Shown here: positions 31,391-42,389 of the stretch, one piece after another
Layout: the number at the start of each line of letters is the position of its first letter
Position numbering within the stretch: position 1 is the stretch's first letter
Assembly: GCA_012862575.1 (NCBI GenBank)
Contig: BLSF01000025.1
Coordinates: 310,001 to 374,000 of the forward strand
DNA: 64,000 nucleotides
Direction of reading: 5' to 3'
Origin: Parietichytrium sp. I65-24A
Lineage: Eukaryota > Sar > Bigyra > Thraustochytrida > Thraustochytriidae
Made by a program: the position numbers and the translations under genes
Notes under the pieces: model-generated
Told to the model about the DNA's origin: nothing
The model's input: the letters and a program-made list of their open reading frames with translations, nothing else
Databases searched by the model: none

Positions 31391-34300
31391 AAACACCGCA
31401 ACGCGCAACGGCGGCGTGGAAGATAGTGAATATTGAAATTGCCATCACAAGGAGGCGTGAATGGGAATGGGAATGGGAATGCGAGCGGTGCCATGCTGCC
31501 CGGGTGCAGGATCGTGTAGAGATGGATGTGCGTATTTAAGAAGTGTCCAGCATGCTCGCCTGCTGAGTTGGTTTCGAGGTCTGGAAAGAACGTGGTCTCT
31601 TGCCGGGTTTCCGGCATAGGTACACCTGTTTCGTGTGGATTTTCTTGGTCACGAAGGAACTCGGCACCTATCGTCTCGATGACGCCATGTCGCATCTAAA
31701 GCCACGCGTTTAGCTTTGAGGTTTCACAGTCTCTGTTTGTGTTCCAAGTCCTTTGGCTCTGCAAATACGAATACATCTTCGCTTGATCATTGAACCAAAC
31801 GTAAAATGGCTCTTGGATAGTGGAGAGTCAACGGTTATCTTTTAAAATTCGCACGAAAACCTTGGGGACAGGATTGGCCAAGTCGAAGACAGACACGAGA
31901 GTGGGTCATATACCCTTTCGTTTTGCTCGTCTGCGCGGTGAAGTCACTAGTTTCCTTGGCTCAAAACACTCTACTCTACGTTCACAAGAACCGAGAACCC
32001 GAATTGCAATCTTTCGGTTCCCCCATTTAATTTTGGAATAAAATACCTTATATATATCATTATAGAGACACATAATTGGTCTTAACATGAGACTATTTCA
32101 ATGTTCACTAGGACTGGGTGTGGTTGGTACCTCTTCTCATCCTCTCCAAGAACCAAGAGCCAAGAACCAAAGGTCAATGCTGACTTCCAGGTTCGGGTTC
32201 TTTGTCTAGTAGAAGTAAAAAGACCTCGGAAGTATGGCTTCATAGTGCTTTACTGGACCTTCTATGACATATGCGTATCTAGGCAGAGGCAGTAGCACGA
32301 TTTGAAACAAGGTAATTTCGAAAGTGAAATTACTCGCAAGTAAGTTCTGGTAGGGTGACTCGCCACTGCCGCCACCGAAATGTCCCAAGTTCACCTTCTT
32401 ACGGAATCCCACCCCAATGTTACCAACTCCTATTTCAACGCTATCACACACCACAGACTGATCACGACTGTTTAACGTAGTCTAGCCAGATGCATTTATT
32501 CCCTCCGTCTATTCTCGACTAACCTCTCCGTAATCGCCATACTGTATTGGCTGTGAGTACAAGTGAGTACTGTACACACCTTGGTGACGGAGTGAAGAAT
32601 GAATTTGATCTTACTCCGCTTGCAAGCGTATTCCGTCCGATGTTTTGTTTGAGGAGTAAAAGGAGGGCTTGGAACGGGAACAGGAAACCATACCAGCTCT
32701 CTTGGTATGTCAGCGACGAGCCAGCGAGTGCAGCGCGACACGCATGCAGTCGAAGGCTTCCTTTGCTGGATGGCACACGCCCTGTCATTGCTGGAGACCC
32801 AATTCCAGTTATTCCAAATGAATGGAAAATTCCTAAGTGGGGAAAGTAACGGAGACAGCACCCATCCAAGGAGCAGCAAGGTACTGAGTACTCTATGCCC
32901 GCTGTACCAGTGCTAATAACAAACGCTACGATGAGGACTGTGATCGGAGGAGGTAGTAACTGTAGGTAAGGCGTACCATGGACTGCGAAGGCATGAAATA
33001 GGAACTTTCACGCCGTAGTCATTCATATGCGTCGCTAGCAACGGAGAGGTATGATTGACGAAAGTTCGCCCTTCGCTTCCAAGTGCCGCTAGTACTGGCT
33101 ACGAGCCAGTACTTCCCGTACCTTCACTGTAACTGCACAAGTTCGGAAAGAAGAAGGAGGCCGGGAGAAGGCAGAAAAGTTGCGTATTAAAAGGTACTGT
33201 CAATTCTCGTTTTCCAGTACGTGGGTGGCAGCTAGCGTACTGCGTAGGAGTGAAGTATGAGAGGGGGATTTTGTATTGATTGTTGAGGAGGAGAGAGAGA
33301 GAGAGAGAGGGAGAGCGAGAGTGCGTCTCCGATTAATTTGTGATTCGGAATTTTTGGAGCTTGGAAGCTTATTTGTTCTCCATGTCAATTCGCCCACGGA
33401 CGGTGTGTCAGCATAGCCTGTCCTCACTGTCAGTTCAAATCTCTGTTTTCACAAGTTCGGAATCACAGTGCAGGGAGTTTTGTGCAATTTTGCTTTTCGA
33501 CTCGCAGGGATTCGCTGTCAGTACAACGCCTAATGTCTCCAAAATCAGAATTTGGAATTTACAGAATTCAGAATTCGCAGTAAAAACGAAAGAGGAACAA
33601 TCCCTTGGTGGAGCCTTTCAATGCGTGATCTACTGACAGCAGTCTGCAATCTCATAGCTCGCAAAAATTATACATCCGCGGAGGCCGACGTGCATGGTGA
33701 GCGCCCGTGCCAGCAGTGGAGCGGCCTCAGTCAAGAGTCTGAGTACGAGTGTCGCGAGTGTCACGAGAGTTACGAGACACAGAACATTTCCCGCCAGATT
33801 CCTGAATGAAGAAGGACATTGGTTGAAACTAACAGTTAGGACTGCAAAATTTGGACCTGCGGAGTTTATTTCTTTTAAATATTTGTCATTTGGAAATAGC
33901 TGGATGGAATTCAACTGTGATTCATGCACAGTCAAACGAGTTGGAAGCAGCTCGAGCTTTTCGATGTGAGGGAGGGAGGCGTATTCATACCTCACAGATC
34001 CTCACAGCAGCTTTTTTGCGCGCCACTACTCCGGACCGGTAACTGCTGTGTCGGGATTGTACAGCACGACACAAAATAGTACTGAACTCCGTACTCTGTA
34101 CAGTAAAAAGAGCTCACGAGAGGAAAATTCTAAATTCTGAATTCTAAATTCCGAAATTGCGCATGTCGACCCTTCATTTTACCACTCATGTGCGCTGATT
34201 CGCGTTGAGAGACTGAGAGCGAGTCCGTAGTGAGCTCATCAACGACACCCGTGCATCTCACCTCGTGGCTTTGGAGACTCTTGGGACCTCAAGAGAGCCA

Positions 34301-36092
34301 ATGCAAGCTGATTGTCCGTCGGTCGCAATTGGTACACATAATTTACTGTTCTGTTTCTCCACTGTCAAATTTAGAATTTAGAAAACTTCATCTGGTCAGG
34401 GGGTGCTTGCTACTCGGATTCGCAGGGCTAGCTAGAACACGTGTGTGGCGAAGAGCTAGTACTGGCACTGGCTGTGAGTACGCGTAAGCGGGGAAAAGGT
34501 ACGATACCTGACGCTAGAGCGAACCATCGCCAAGCATCGCCAAGCACTCGGAACGAGTCCTCGAAATTCCAATGTCGCCTCTACAGCGGCAAGCTTGGCG
34601 CTGCAGTGTGCACATCTCCCGAAGAAAGAAAGCCATTGACTTCGAATCCAAGGCTTGATTGATTGATTTCACGACCGCCATGCAGCACGCAATGAGTTTA
34701 GGGGAAAAAGAAACTTTTCTGACTCCGGATTCACGTGTGTGACTTGCGATACTACTCAACAAGTCCTTCGATGTACTCTTGGACTAGTGTCGCAAAATAA
34801 GCAATATCTTGATGCCTCGATACAGCATTAAGATTGTTTATGAAACTCGCCTAGGTATTACCACTCATCTTCATTCATACAGTGTACCTTCTTCTCCTGA
34901 CACGAGGAGTGGAATGGTATACAGTGGGATAGTGGCCCTCCAACCGCGCTATTGGAGTGGTAACTGCCACCGAAGCTTCACAGCATTCAGGCATACACAG
35001 AGATCGCAATTTCTACCTTTCCAAGGTCACTCCACTACCTTCCAGTTTCAGGAAATTGGGCTCCTCACACTCAGAACAGACCACGTAGTGCTGTACCGTA
35101 GTATAGCAATCAGACTACTAATGCTACCTCCCCTCCATCCTTGGTCGCGAGCTCGCAGTTCGGGATCTAGTACTCGACTATAATATAATAACAGTCCGCG
35201 CCACAAGAAACACTCACACATCTGACCAGATATTATAGTATACGGTAAATGCCTTTACCGACTCTTGTGGTCACACATGGCCACGCACCGAAATGTTTTC
35301 CTTCTTGGCTACCTTTCACTATCCGAGTCCTATCCACGTGGCGTTAAGCGCTGCAAAGTGTACTAGAGGTGCCAGAAGTTCTCCTACCCACCACTCTATG
35401 TAAAACGCATAGTGGAGAGGCAGTTTTACGGCAAGGACTCTTTTGCAGTGACGTTTCCGTGGCAAAGAAATTGGTCTCATGGCGCGGAGGCGATAGACCT
35501 CCACATATTCGAATGGATAGGCGCGGGCCCAAGAAGTTGCAAATGGAGCCACACGACGTGGGCAGCTTACTAGGTGCTGAGTATCAGTACTTGGTGAGCT
35601 TTCACCCTCCTCCTCTCACCTCAGAGGGTATACAAGGGAGTGCACCGCAGCGGAGAAGGAGAAGAAGGAGGGAGGAGGAAGCGGCAGTACCAAGTACGGG
35701 CCAGCTACTAAAAGCCGTAGTAGTATTGCAAGTGCCCGTGTTCGCTACATGGTGTTGGATTTTTGCAACTGCGTGAATTTGTTTACAGAATAATTTTTTG
35801 TTTTCACGGTCAGTTCGAAATCCAATACTAGCTCACTCTGAAATCTCTGAAAACTCGTTCTGGGCAAAAGGCGAGCCGCGTAAATTCGCAGGCAATAATT
35901 CTTTGATCAATCAATCGAAATGTTCTGAATTCTGAATTCTGAATATTCCAGCGTCTCCATACTTCACGATCGGTCACGTTGAACCAACAAATGCCTGCAT
36001 AGGGAGCAAAAGGATGCGTACAAGTACTTCCCCTCCAATGTAAAGCTTAGCCATCTTAGTCCGCAGCATCACAAATGGCATTCGTTTTAAAA

Positions 36093-36146
36093 ACAGTATT
36101 CAGAAATTCAGTATTCAGTATTCAGTATTTAGTATTCAGTATTCAG
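36093..36146. repeat. AGTATTCAGT tandem array
   Basis: Six to seven copies of a unit of about 7-8 bases, (A)GTATTCA, with small variants. Confidence 0.8.
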
Positions 36147-37471
36147 ACTCCGAACGACGGTGATTGACTTTGTAATTCGGAAACGAAGGAAGAAGGAATT
36201 GTGTGCTTTTTCACATCAAGCTACGATTGAATGGATGGACGGATTAACATATTGCCCCATCTCAAACTCAACCAGCATGACTTTTTTCTGTGTGATCGAT
36301 TGTGTTAGTTTTTTGTTCGAAAGAAAGACTCTGAGCATTGCACCCTGTCTGTGAACTGAAGTGACAAGTGCCCAGAGTATCATCTCCACACACAATGCGG
36401 TACAGTACTAGTACTTACCGAGACAGTGAGCCAAGCAAACAATTCTCTGCAAAATTATCCATTCCAAAATGAACGAGTCAGTAGCAGAGAACTAAAGTCT
36501 CATAGGCACGTATTTAGCGAGCATGCTACGGTATTCGCAGCTCGAATGACGGTTCAAGCCCTCGTTCTTGATCTGGCGAGCTACACTTCTCTGATAGAAC
36601 TTCATAATTATCTGATATCCTTCACTACGACTGCCGATCGCTGCAGTGACTTAGAGGTACAAGGCCATACCTCCATGGTATCATATACTGTTAGAGTGCG
36701 GTGTGGGTCCTGCCGTCTACGTGGTGTGTGAAAGCTTATGCAATGTCCTAAGGCTCAATACTGTTTTTTCCTGGCAGTGATAAACCTTTGCCTAAGCGAT
36801 ACAGCACGAGGAGTAGCCGATACTACGCACCTGCCTTACTACCAAGGAGGAGGAAGGAGGAGGGGCTCGCGGAAGGAAAAAAAGCGAGAGGTCCTAGTCT
36901 TAGCTACCCCCGCGCATAACTCTGAACCAACAGAGGGGAAACAGGAGAGACACAAGAGCAACCCCTACCTACAGCACTATCCATTCACTAGCAAGCGTAC
37001 GAGAGAAAAAGGAAAGAAGAAAATTGTAAAACCAAAAACATAAGAAGGAAAGAAAAACAACGCAAAAGAAAGCGGGAAGAGGAAGAAAAGGAAGGGAAAG
37101 GAAGGGACCACTACAACCTAGCTACACGTGATGGTAAGTGCCGAGTACCTCTACTCTACGGAGCTCCTTCACTAGCGGCCACATACCCAAAACCAATCGC
37201 GAATCCAATCTCTCTTCCTCTCTCCTCTCTCCTCTCTTCCTCTTTTCCCTTTCTCTCTCTCTCTCTCTCTCTCCACTTCTCTCTCTCTCTCCACTTTTCT
37301 CTCACTCTCCTCTCAGTCTCCCTCTCCACAGCCAACAGCAGCAGCAGCAACAACAACAAACACGCAAACAGAGGCAGACGGGCAACAAAGTACCGAGCTG
37401 CGCGACTGAAAGAAAGGAGAAAGGAGCAAGGCTTCATTGTGTGCGCGGAGTGTGCTGCGGGACGGGCAATT

Positions 37472-37499
37472 TGTCAATTTGTCAATTTGTCAATTTGGC
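37472..37499. repeat. TTTGTCAAT nonamer array
   Basis: Three 9-base units with a fourth diverged copy, about 170 bases upstream of the second AP2 start codon. Confidence 0.8.
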
Positions 37500-37668
37500 A
37501 AGCGGGAAGTGGAGGTTGAGCAGTTGAGGAGTTGAGGAGTTGATCGTGCGAGTGCGATTGAGTGGGAAGTTGCTCGCGGAGAGCTTGCGGTGGCCTTCCC
37601 GGGAAAGTCCGGGTTGGGGATTTAGCAAAACGTCGTTCCCTAATTCTTCAGACAAGCGCGGCTCAGCA

Positions 37669-38982
37669 ATGCAGATGAATCATTCGCTGAGCCCGACGCA
37701 AGCGAGCTTGCAAAGCATGCTGGCAGGGCATTCCAAGTTCTCTCTTGGCGGCATGCCGTTGAACCTCGGCGCGAGACCCCCGAGCGGTGCTTACTCTGCA
37801 AACTCTGCACTCAGTGCAATGCTCTACGACCAGCGCTTCGATGCATCTACATTCCCAAACTTTCTTCAATCGCAACTTGGCTCGCCGGCAGGGCTTGGGA
37901 TCAATCGTCAGCAGAGCTCTTCGCCGCTCAGCGGGGATCTTAGCTTTATGCAAAAACAGTATCTGAACCAGAGTGCAGCTGCTATCAAAGCCGAAGAAGC
38001 GAAACGCTTTCTGGGAGAAGAGAGTCTATACGCCAGTGCAAGGGCCTCCATGGGGCGCGGACCATTCGGTCATCATGGGCTGACACTCGATATGCACCGA
38101 ACCCCTCGTGCGCGAACCGGGTCGTTTCAGAATTCGGGCAACCCGTCCGGAGCATCTTCTGCTGCTGGCTTCGACCTGTACCCTGATGAGCACAAGCTAG
38201 CACGTCCATCTGGTAAGGTGAATGAAAAAAGAGCGCGTGAGATGCCATCCATGCCCCTCCACTCGTTCGGGCCAAACGGCGCTGCACCGTACAAGAGCGC
38301 GAGACTGAGCCCTCCCTCTGCCCCGCCTGCATTCGCAGATTTCTCAGGCTCTGGCGCGGTTGCAGTTTCGCGCGCGGAGGGAGCTCCGAGTGCCCCAAGT
38401 CGACGAAAGCCTGCATCGAAGGCCTCTGCCAAGAAGACCGCAACCGCCCCTCCTTCAGCTCCGCCTGCTGGGTCCGCCGCTCAAACTAAACTAGCTCAGA
38501 GGACATCCTCGGCTTCGTCCAAAGCAAGTGACGAGGACTCGAACGATCCGGACAAACGCCGCCAGCTTACATCCAAATACCGTGGCGTCTGCTGGTACAA
38601 AAGAACGAGGCGATGGGTCGTGCAGATCAAGGTGAATGGCATTCGAAAGCACGTCGGATACTTCAAAGACGAGCTAGATGCGGCTATTGCCTACGACAAC
38701 GCACTGACTGAACTCTCTGCAATGCCTCCGAAGCGCAAAGACCGGAGTATGCCTAAACTGCCCGGTGAAGCGGAGGACCCTGTACCGGCTCCTGTAAACG
38801 CCGCCTCCTTCAAACCGCATTCCATGGCATCCGAACCTGTACCTACCATGAACCTCAACACAGCACACCTCAGCAGCAGCAAGCCTTCTGCGCCATTCAC
38901 TATGACACAGTCTCCCACGGCCACTCTGCTTGAAGCCCCAAAACCGAAAACCGGAGCCAAAGCAGCACCGAGCCTTTTCTAG
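37669..38982 (+). CDS. AP2/ERF-domain transcription factor (437 aa)
   Basis: Start set at ATG 37669 (G at -3); the frame continues upstream only to a TTG. The N-terminal 300 residues are Ser/Pro/Ala/Gln-rich. A basic Ala/Lys stretch (RRKPASKASAKK) precedes one AP2 domain at residues 302-350. Its residues are canonical: S302-KYRGVCWYKRTRRW (YRG element), VNGIRKHVGYF, and AIAYDNAL in the RAYD position. The C-terminal 85 residues are low complexity. This domain is much closer to the plant/stramenopile consensus than the one at 4021, so the two genes are distant paralogues. A nuclear, sequence-specific regulator is expected. The leader upstream contains a CT tract and a purine-rich stretch. Confidence 0.88.
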   Translation: MQMNHSLSPTQASLQSMLAGHSKFSLGGMPLNLGARPPSGAYSANSALSAMLYDQRFDASTFPNFLQSQLGSPAGLGINRQQSSSPLSGDLSFMQKQYLNQSAAAIKAEEAKRFLGEESLYASARASMGRGPFGHHGLTLDMHRTPRARTGSFQNSGNPSGASSAAGFDLYPDEHKLARPSGKVNEKRAREMPSMPLHSFGPNGAAPYKSARLSPPSAPPAFADFSGSGAVAVSRAEGAPSAPSRRKPASKASAKKTATAPPSAPPAGSAAQTKLAQRTSSASSKASDEDSNDPDKRRQLTSKYRGVCWYKRTRRWVVQIKVNGIRKHVGYFKDELDAAIAYDNALTELSAMPPKRKDRSMPKLPGEAEDPVPAPVNAASFKPHSMASEPVPTMNLNTAHLSSSKPSAPFTMTQSPTATLLEAPKPKTGAKAAPSLF

Positions 38983-39596
38983 CCAGGCGGATGCCGCGTG
39001 GAAAATACAATTGTGAAAGACTAGCACCTGAACCTTGCACCTCTGACTCTCGTGAATTTCTATCTCTAGCCTCAGCCGCTCTCTGATGAGGGGCGGCTTG
39101 GTGTGGACTGACATTGACGTTGTGACCTTTTGTTCTCTACATTTGAAGGGATCTTTTGTTTCGTGAACAAATCGAACGGATTGCTAATATGAATTCTATC
39201 TTCTTGTATGAGCTTCTTTCTACTCTTCAACTTTTACCATTCTTCTGAACTTGTGTCTCGATGAGACGCAGAACAGAAAAAGTCCACTCTGGGTGAATGT
39301 CTCGCTTGCCATCTCTTTGCAGTGATTAAGCCATAGGCAGTGGCAACTCTCGAGCACGAAGGAAACTCTGCCGAAGACGGGCGTACTTTGGCCAGTATGT
39401 CCGAAAAGGAATGGTTACATCTAAAAGTTGTCTCTCAATCAGTTTTAAGGTATATATAAAAAAAGGAACACATTGCAATTATGCACGAAGGTGATGGTGA
39501 GGGCGAGGGTGAGGGCGGTGGCGCGGGATGGAATGGAGTGGAAGAAAAGATTGGGCTGAGCAATCGGATATCCGAGCATCCTCAACGTGAGTGCGT
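38983..39596. other. Convergent 3' intergenic region
   Basis: 3' ends of the second AP2 gene (+) and the 77-aa membrane protein gene (-). No gene was seen. Confidence 0.5.
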
Positions 39597-39830
39597 TTAT
39601 TTGCTCTCAACAGTACCAACGCGGTTCTCCTCGAGCTCCTCCTCTGAGGGCTTGAAGAACTTGATGCCAACCCAGACCATGATGATGGATCCGATGGTTC
39701 CACCGACGATAGCTGCAACGAGAACTCCGGTATCGGCTCCGCCCTCCTCCTCGAGGTTGCGTCCACGCAACTCATTCGCGTAGGTAGTTGCAACGGTCAT
39801 TGCCGCGACGACAGCTGTGGCAGCCTTCAT
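39597..39830 (-). CDS. Small single-pass membrane protein with signal peptide (77 aa)
   Basis: Start ATG at 39830 (minus strand). Residues 1-18 make a textbook signal peptide (MKAATAVVAAMTVATTYA, cleavage expected before Asn-Glu). A short acidic luminal or external segment follows (ELRGRNLEEEGG). A membrane helix lies at about 34-59 (from TGVLVAAIVGG to VWVGIKFF) with several small-xxx-small Gly pairs that favour helix packing. The tail is acidic and cytosolic (KPSEEELEEN). After cleavage the mature type I protein would have about 59 residues. No family recognised. It could be a subunit of a membrane complex or a surface protein. Codon use is gene-like and the start is a clean ATG. Confidence 0.65.
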   Translation of the reverse strand: MKAATAVVAAMTVATTYANELRGRNLEEEGGADTGVLVAAIVGGTIGSIIMVWVGIKFFKPSEEELEENRVGTVESK

Positions 39831-42227
39831 TTTGCTTTTCTGTATCTCGTAAACTAGTCGTCAAAGCTTGCTTCTCGCTCTGCGTTTCTTGGAGTTTGGG
39901 GTCTGCAAGGTCCTGCCTGGAGTGTCAGCAAGCCATTGCACAACATGTGAGATGGTTGAGTTGACCCCCTTGCTACCACACTGCACCGTCCATGCCAGAG
40001 TGTGCTAATCGTCCTCCCCTTTTTGAGAGAGCACCTTGGCTGTGGAAGGCGGCGGCTGTGAGGGTAACGCGTAAGCAGCGAGAACTCGATTGGTGGGAAT
40101 GTCTAGAATGTCTCACTCAAGAATTATCCGGCAAGCAAATTGCAAAATTTTGGGGCGTTGCTCTTCTTCTGTATCTCTCAGATCCATTTGTTCTCAGAAG
40201 CAAGAAGAAGAAGAAGAGGAGGACGAGGAGCAAGCTATGTGGCACTCAAGGAGTCATATTTGCCATCAAGAATAGCTACTGACGACTGGCGTGACTCCTG
40301 TTCTCGATGTCCTTCAATGCCGCCGTCGCTGTCAGCCAGCTCTTGAGAGCAGCTAGCCACGACCACGAGAAACTGCAAAACTGCAGAGCAGCAACTGCAC
40401 TCTCTTTCTCTCTCTCGTCGACACGCACACACACTCACACATCGAAAAGAGGAGTTGTGCCAGGAGCTCCTTCTCCTCGGACCAAGTCCTGCCTTCGTTT
40501 GCGCTAGCGGTCCAATTATCTCTCAGGGTGTGCGGCCGAAAGGACTCTTCGTTTCCTCTGGTTTCTTGCACGAACATCTGAACTCTGAACTCTACAATTT
40601 GCAGTGCGTGAGCCTTGAGACCGAGCCTCTGAGTGGGGAATTGCGACCGGACAACTAGAGCTCTTTAGACCGAGAATGCAGAGACCAAAGCTTCGCATTC
40701 CAACCCCTCACCCTTCGTGAGACTGCTCTAGAATGCAATTGCAATTTCCACCTCTGTAGTACTCTGTACTCTGTAGTAGCACCCGACTGCGACCGCGAGC
40801 ATGAACTCGGGAAAAGATTGCAATCTACTTGTGAGCGCTTTATTTACACAACGAGTCCGCAATGTATTCTGTCTTGACATGTGATAACTACTTCTCGTGC
40901 GCTGTTCTGCTCACTCGCTTAGTCACAGTCGATCTAGACTAGAACCACGCCTTGCAAGAGGGAGGAAGGAAGGAAGGAAGGAAGGAAGGAAGCGACGCGT
41001 TGACTTTCGGACCTGCCACCATCACGCTCCTCGGCTTCCTTAGCTAGTTCTGACATGCTATTCCTGAACGCAGCGTTCCTCGCAGAAAGAGCTTTCGTCC
41101 GCCTTGTTGTTCGTCGACTTTTTTTTTGCCCTTGCAAGCCCCAGTGACTGCAGCACCATGCAGCACCAGTCGCTGGCAATTTGGTTGCTTACTTTCTGCC
41201 TTTCTTCTTTTTTTGGTGAAATACTAAACAGATAGCACTGCTCGTATCTGTCGAGTAGCTCAGCTTCGCCCCGCTCCGCGAGATGGTTTCCTACACAGGA
41301 CATGATGACATGATCGATTGATCGTCTGTCACTCGAGAGTAGAGGAGTAGAACAGTGTGCTAGTGTGTGAGTAGTGCAGTGTTGCGAGTGTGCAGCTTCT
41401 CGGCATGAAGGAAGTTAGATGTGGTGGTGGGTTTTCTCTCCTTTCTCCTCTCACTGCACTCGCTGCACAAGATGCGCCAACTCTCCTGTCCTCAACGCCT
41501 GTCCGATGCAAAGCATTTCGTGCCAAGCTTAGGACAGGACTGTGAAGTGAAGCATCCGGGGCGTGTCAAGACTGTGGAGAGCAAGGAGCACGGCTCACAT
41601 GCATCCGAGTCTGTCGAAATTCGAGAAATTTCGAGAACAGAAAGGACCTCGTCTACCGTCGAGCCTATCACGACGGCGGCCTTGTGCAGTTGCATGTCGA
41701 CGAGTCTCGGTTGCCAGGCAAAAGTGCCGAGCTCCATCGCGCGCAAATCTGCGGTTTTTTAGACGCTCCGTGCTCTGTGTCTTCTGCGACAACACTCCCG
41801 CGAACCATGCGGATCATGGTGTCCATGAGCTCAACAAACTCAATCGTAAATGCGTCAAAACGCCAAGATTGCAAAGCCTGGCACCTTTGGCCGCAGTAAT
41901 CATTGGAACGCTGGGACTTTTTCCTTCCCTCATCCGCGCCAGCTCCGAGCAGGCGGCACTCAACACTCATACTCACTGAGAGAGAGACCTCACCGATGGG
42001 AGTAAACAACAATAACATTTAAAATTACTTGCAGTGTTTACATCAAACTTTTCACTGTGAGCCATCAGACCGCGAACTCATGCGACCTTTTCCCTTCGCA
42101 ACTTCGCTTTTGCTTGCTCTCGTTCGCAGTTGGGAACAGAATAGCAGACTAACGCACTCACGGACGAGATCAAGGATAGCAATAGTGCACACCGTGCGCC
42201 GGATGTAAAAACCACCTACACGAAAGG
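39831..42227. other. Gene-poor region
   Basis: No convincing gene. It holds a GGAA array (40963-40992), AGTACT-type words (40755-40780) and overlapping frames on both strands at 41490-42020 that are open in two or three frames at once (discussed under rejected items). Confidence 0.45.
40963..40992. repeat. (GGAA)7 microsatellite
   Basis: Seven GGAA/AAGG units in a row. Confidence 0.9.
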
Positions 42228-42389
42228 TTACGACAGCGAGATTTGTGACCCTTCGAGCCCTTTCAAGAGGGTCTTAGGCTCCTTAGGCGACGGTTTGGAT
42301 TTACTGTTAGAGGATGCTTTATCATCTTGCTTGTAGCTCAACATATCCTTTCTTTGTTTGAGAGCTTTGTCCCGCTCATGCCCCTGTAC
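42228..42389 (-). other. Possible lone 3' coding exon
   Basis: On the minus strand a frame of about 53 codons ending in TAA (42228-42230) reads like real protein: GHERDKALKQRKDML, then SKSKPSPKEPKTLLKGLEG, a charged helix then a Ser/Pro/Lys tail. It has no start codon at its left edge. An in-frame TGA lies a few bases upstream, separated by CTGACGGTGAGTACAG, which contains a CTGAC branch-like word and an AG, so it could be the last exon of a spliced gene. I could not find the earlier exon. No family recognised. Confidence 0.3.

Larger units (their letters stand above)
31027..37668. other. 6.6-kb gene-free region
   Basis: No credible gene between SF3B2 (divergent) and the second AP2 gene. It carries TGGACATGT/GACTGGAC duplications (31319-31390), GA and CT tracts (33290-33310, 37245-37300), an AGTATTCAGT array (36093-36146), a TTTGTCAAT array (37472-37499), TGACNGTGA words (31227, 33424, 35804) and many AGTACT and CTAG words (32900-35760). 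A small perfect hairpin, CGGTAAA-TGCC-TTTACCG, lies near 35244-35261. Frames up to 138 codons are compositionally random. Promoters of both flanking genes must lie at its ends. Confidence 0.5.

Noticed and set aside
31279-31695. 138-codon minus-strand frame upstream of SF3B2
   Set aside because: Passes through short tandem duplications; composition is random; no conserved motif.
33630-33995. 121-codon minus-strand frame with a hydrophobic stretch
   Set aside because: No homologue recognised, and it lies in repeat-like intergenic DNA with equally long frames on the other strand.
41492-42018. Minus-strand frames with gene-like passages such as FDAFTIEFVELMDTMIRMVRG and KAAVVIGSTVDEVLSVLEI
   Set aside because: Two to three frames are open at once, no start or splice pair joins them cleanly, and no family is recognised. 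Could be a spliced gene or a decayed one; not supportable.
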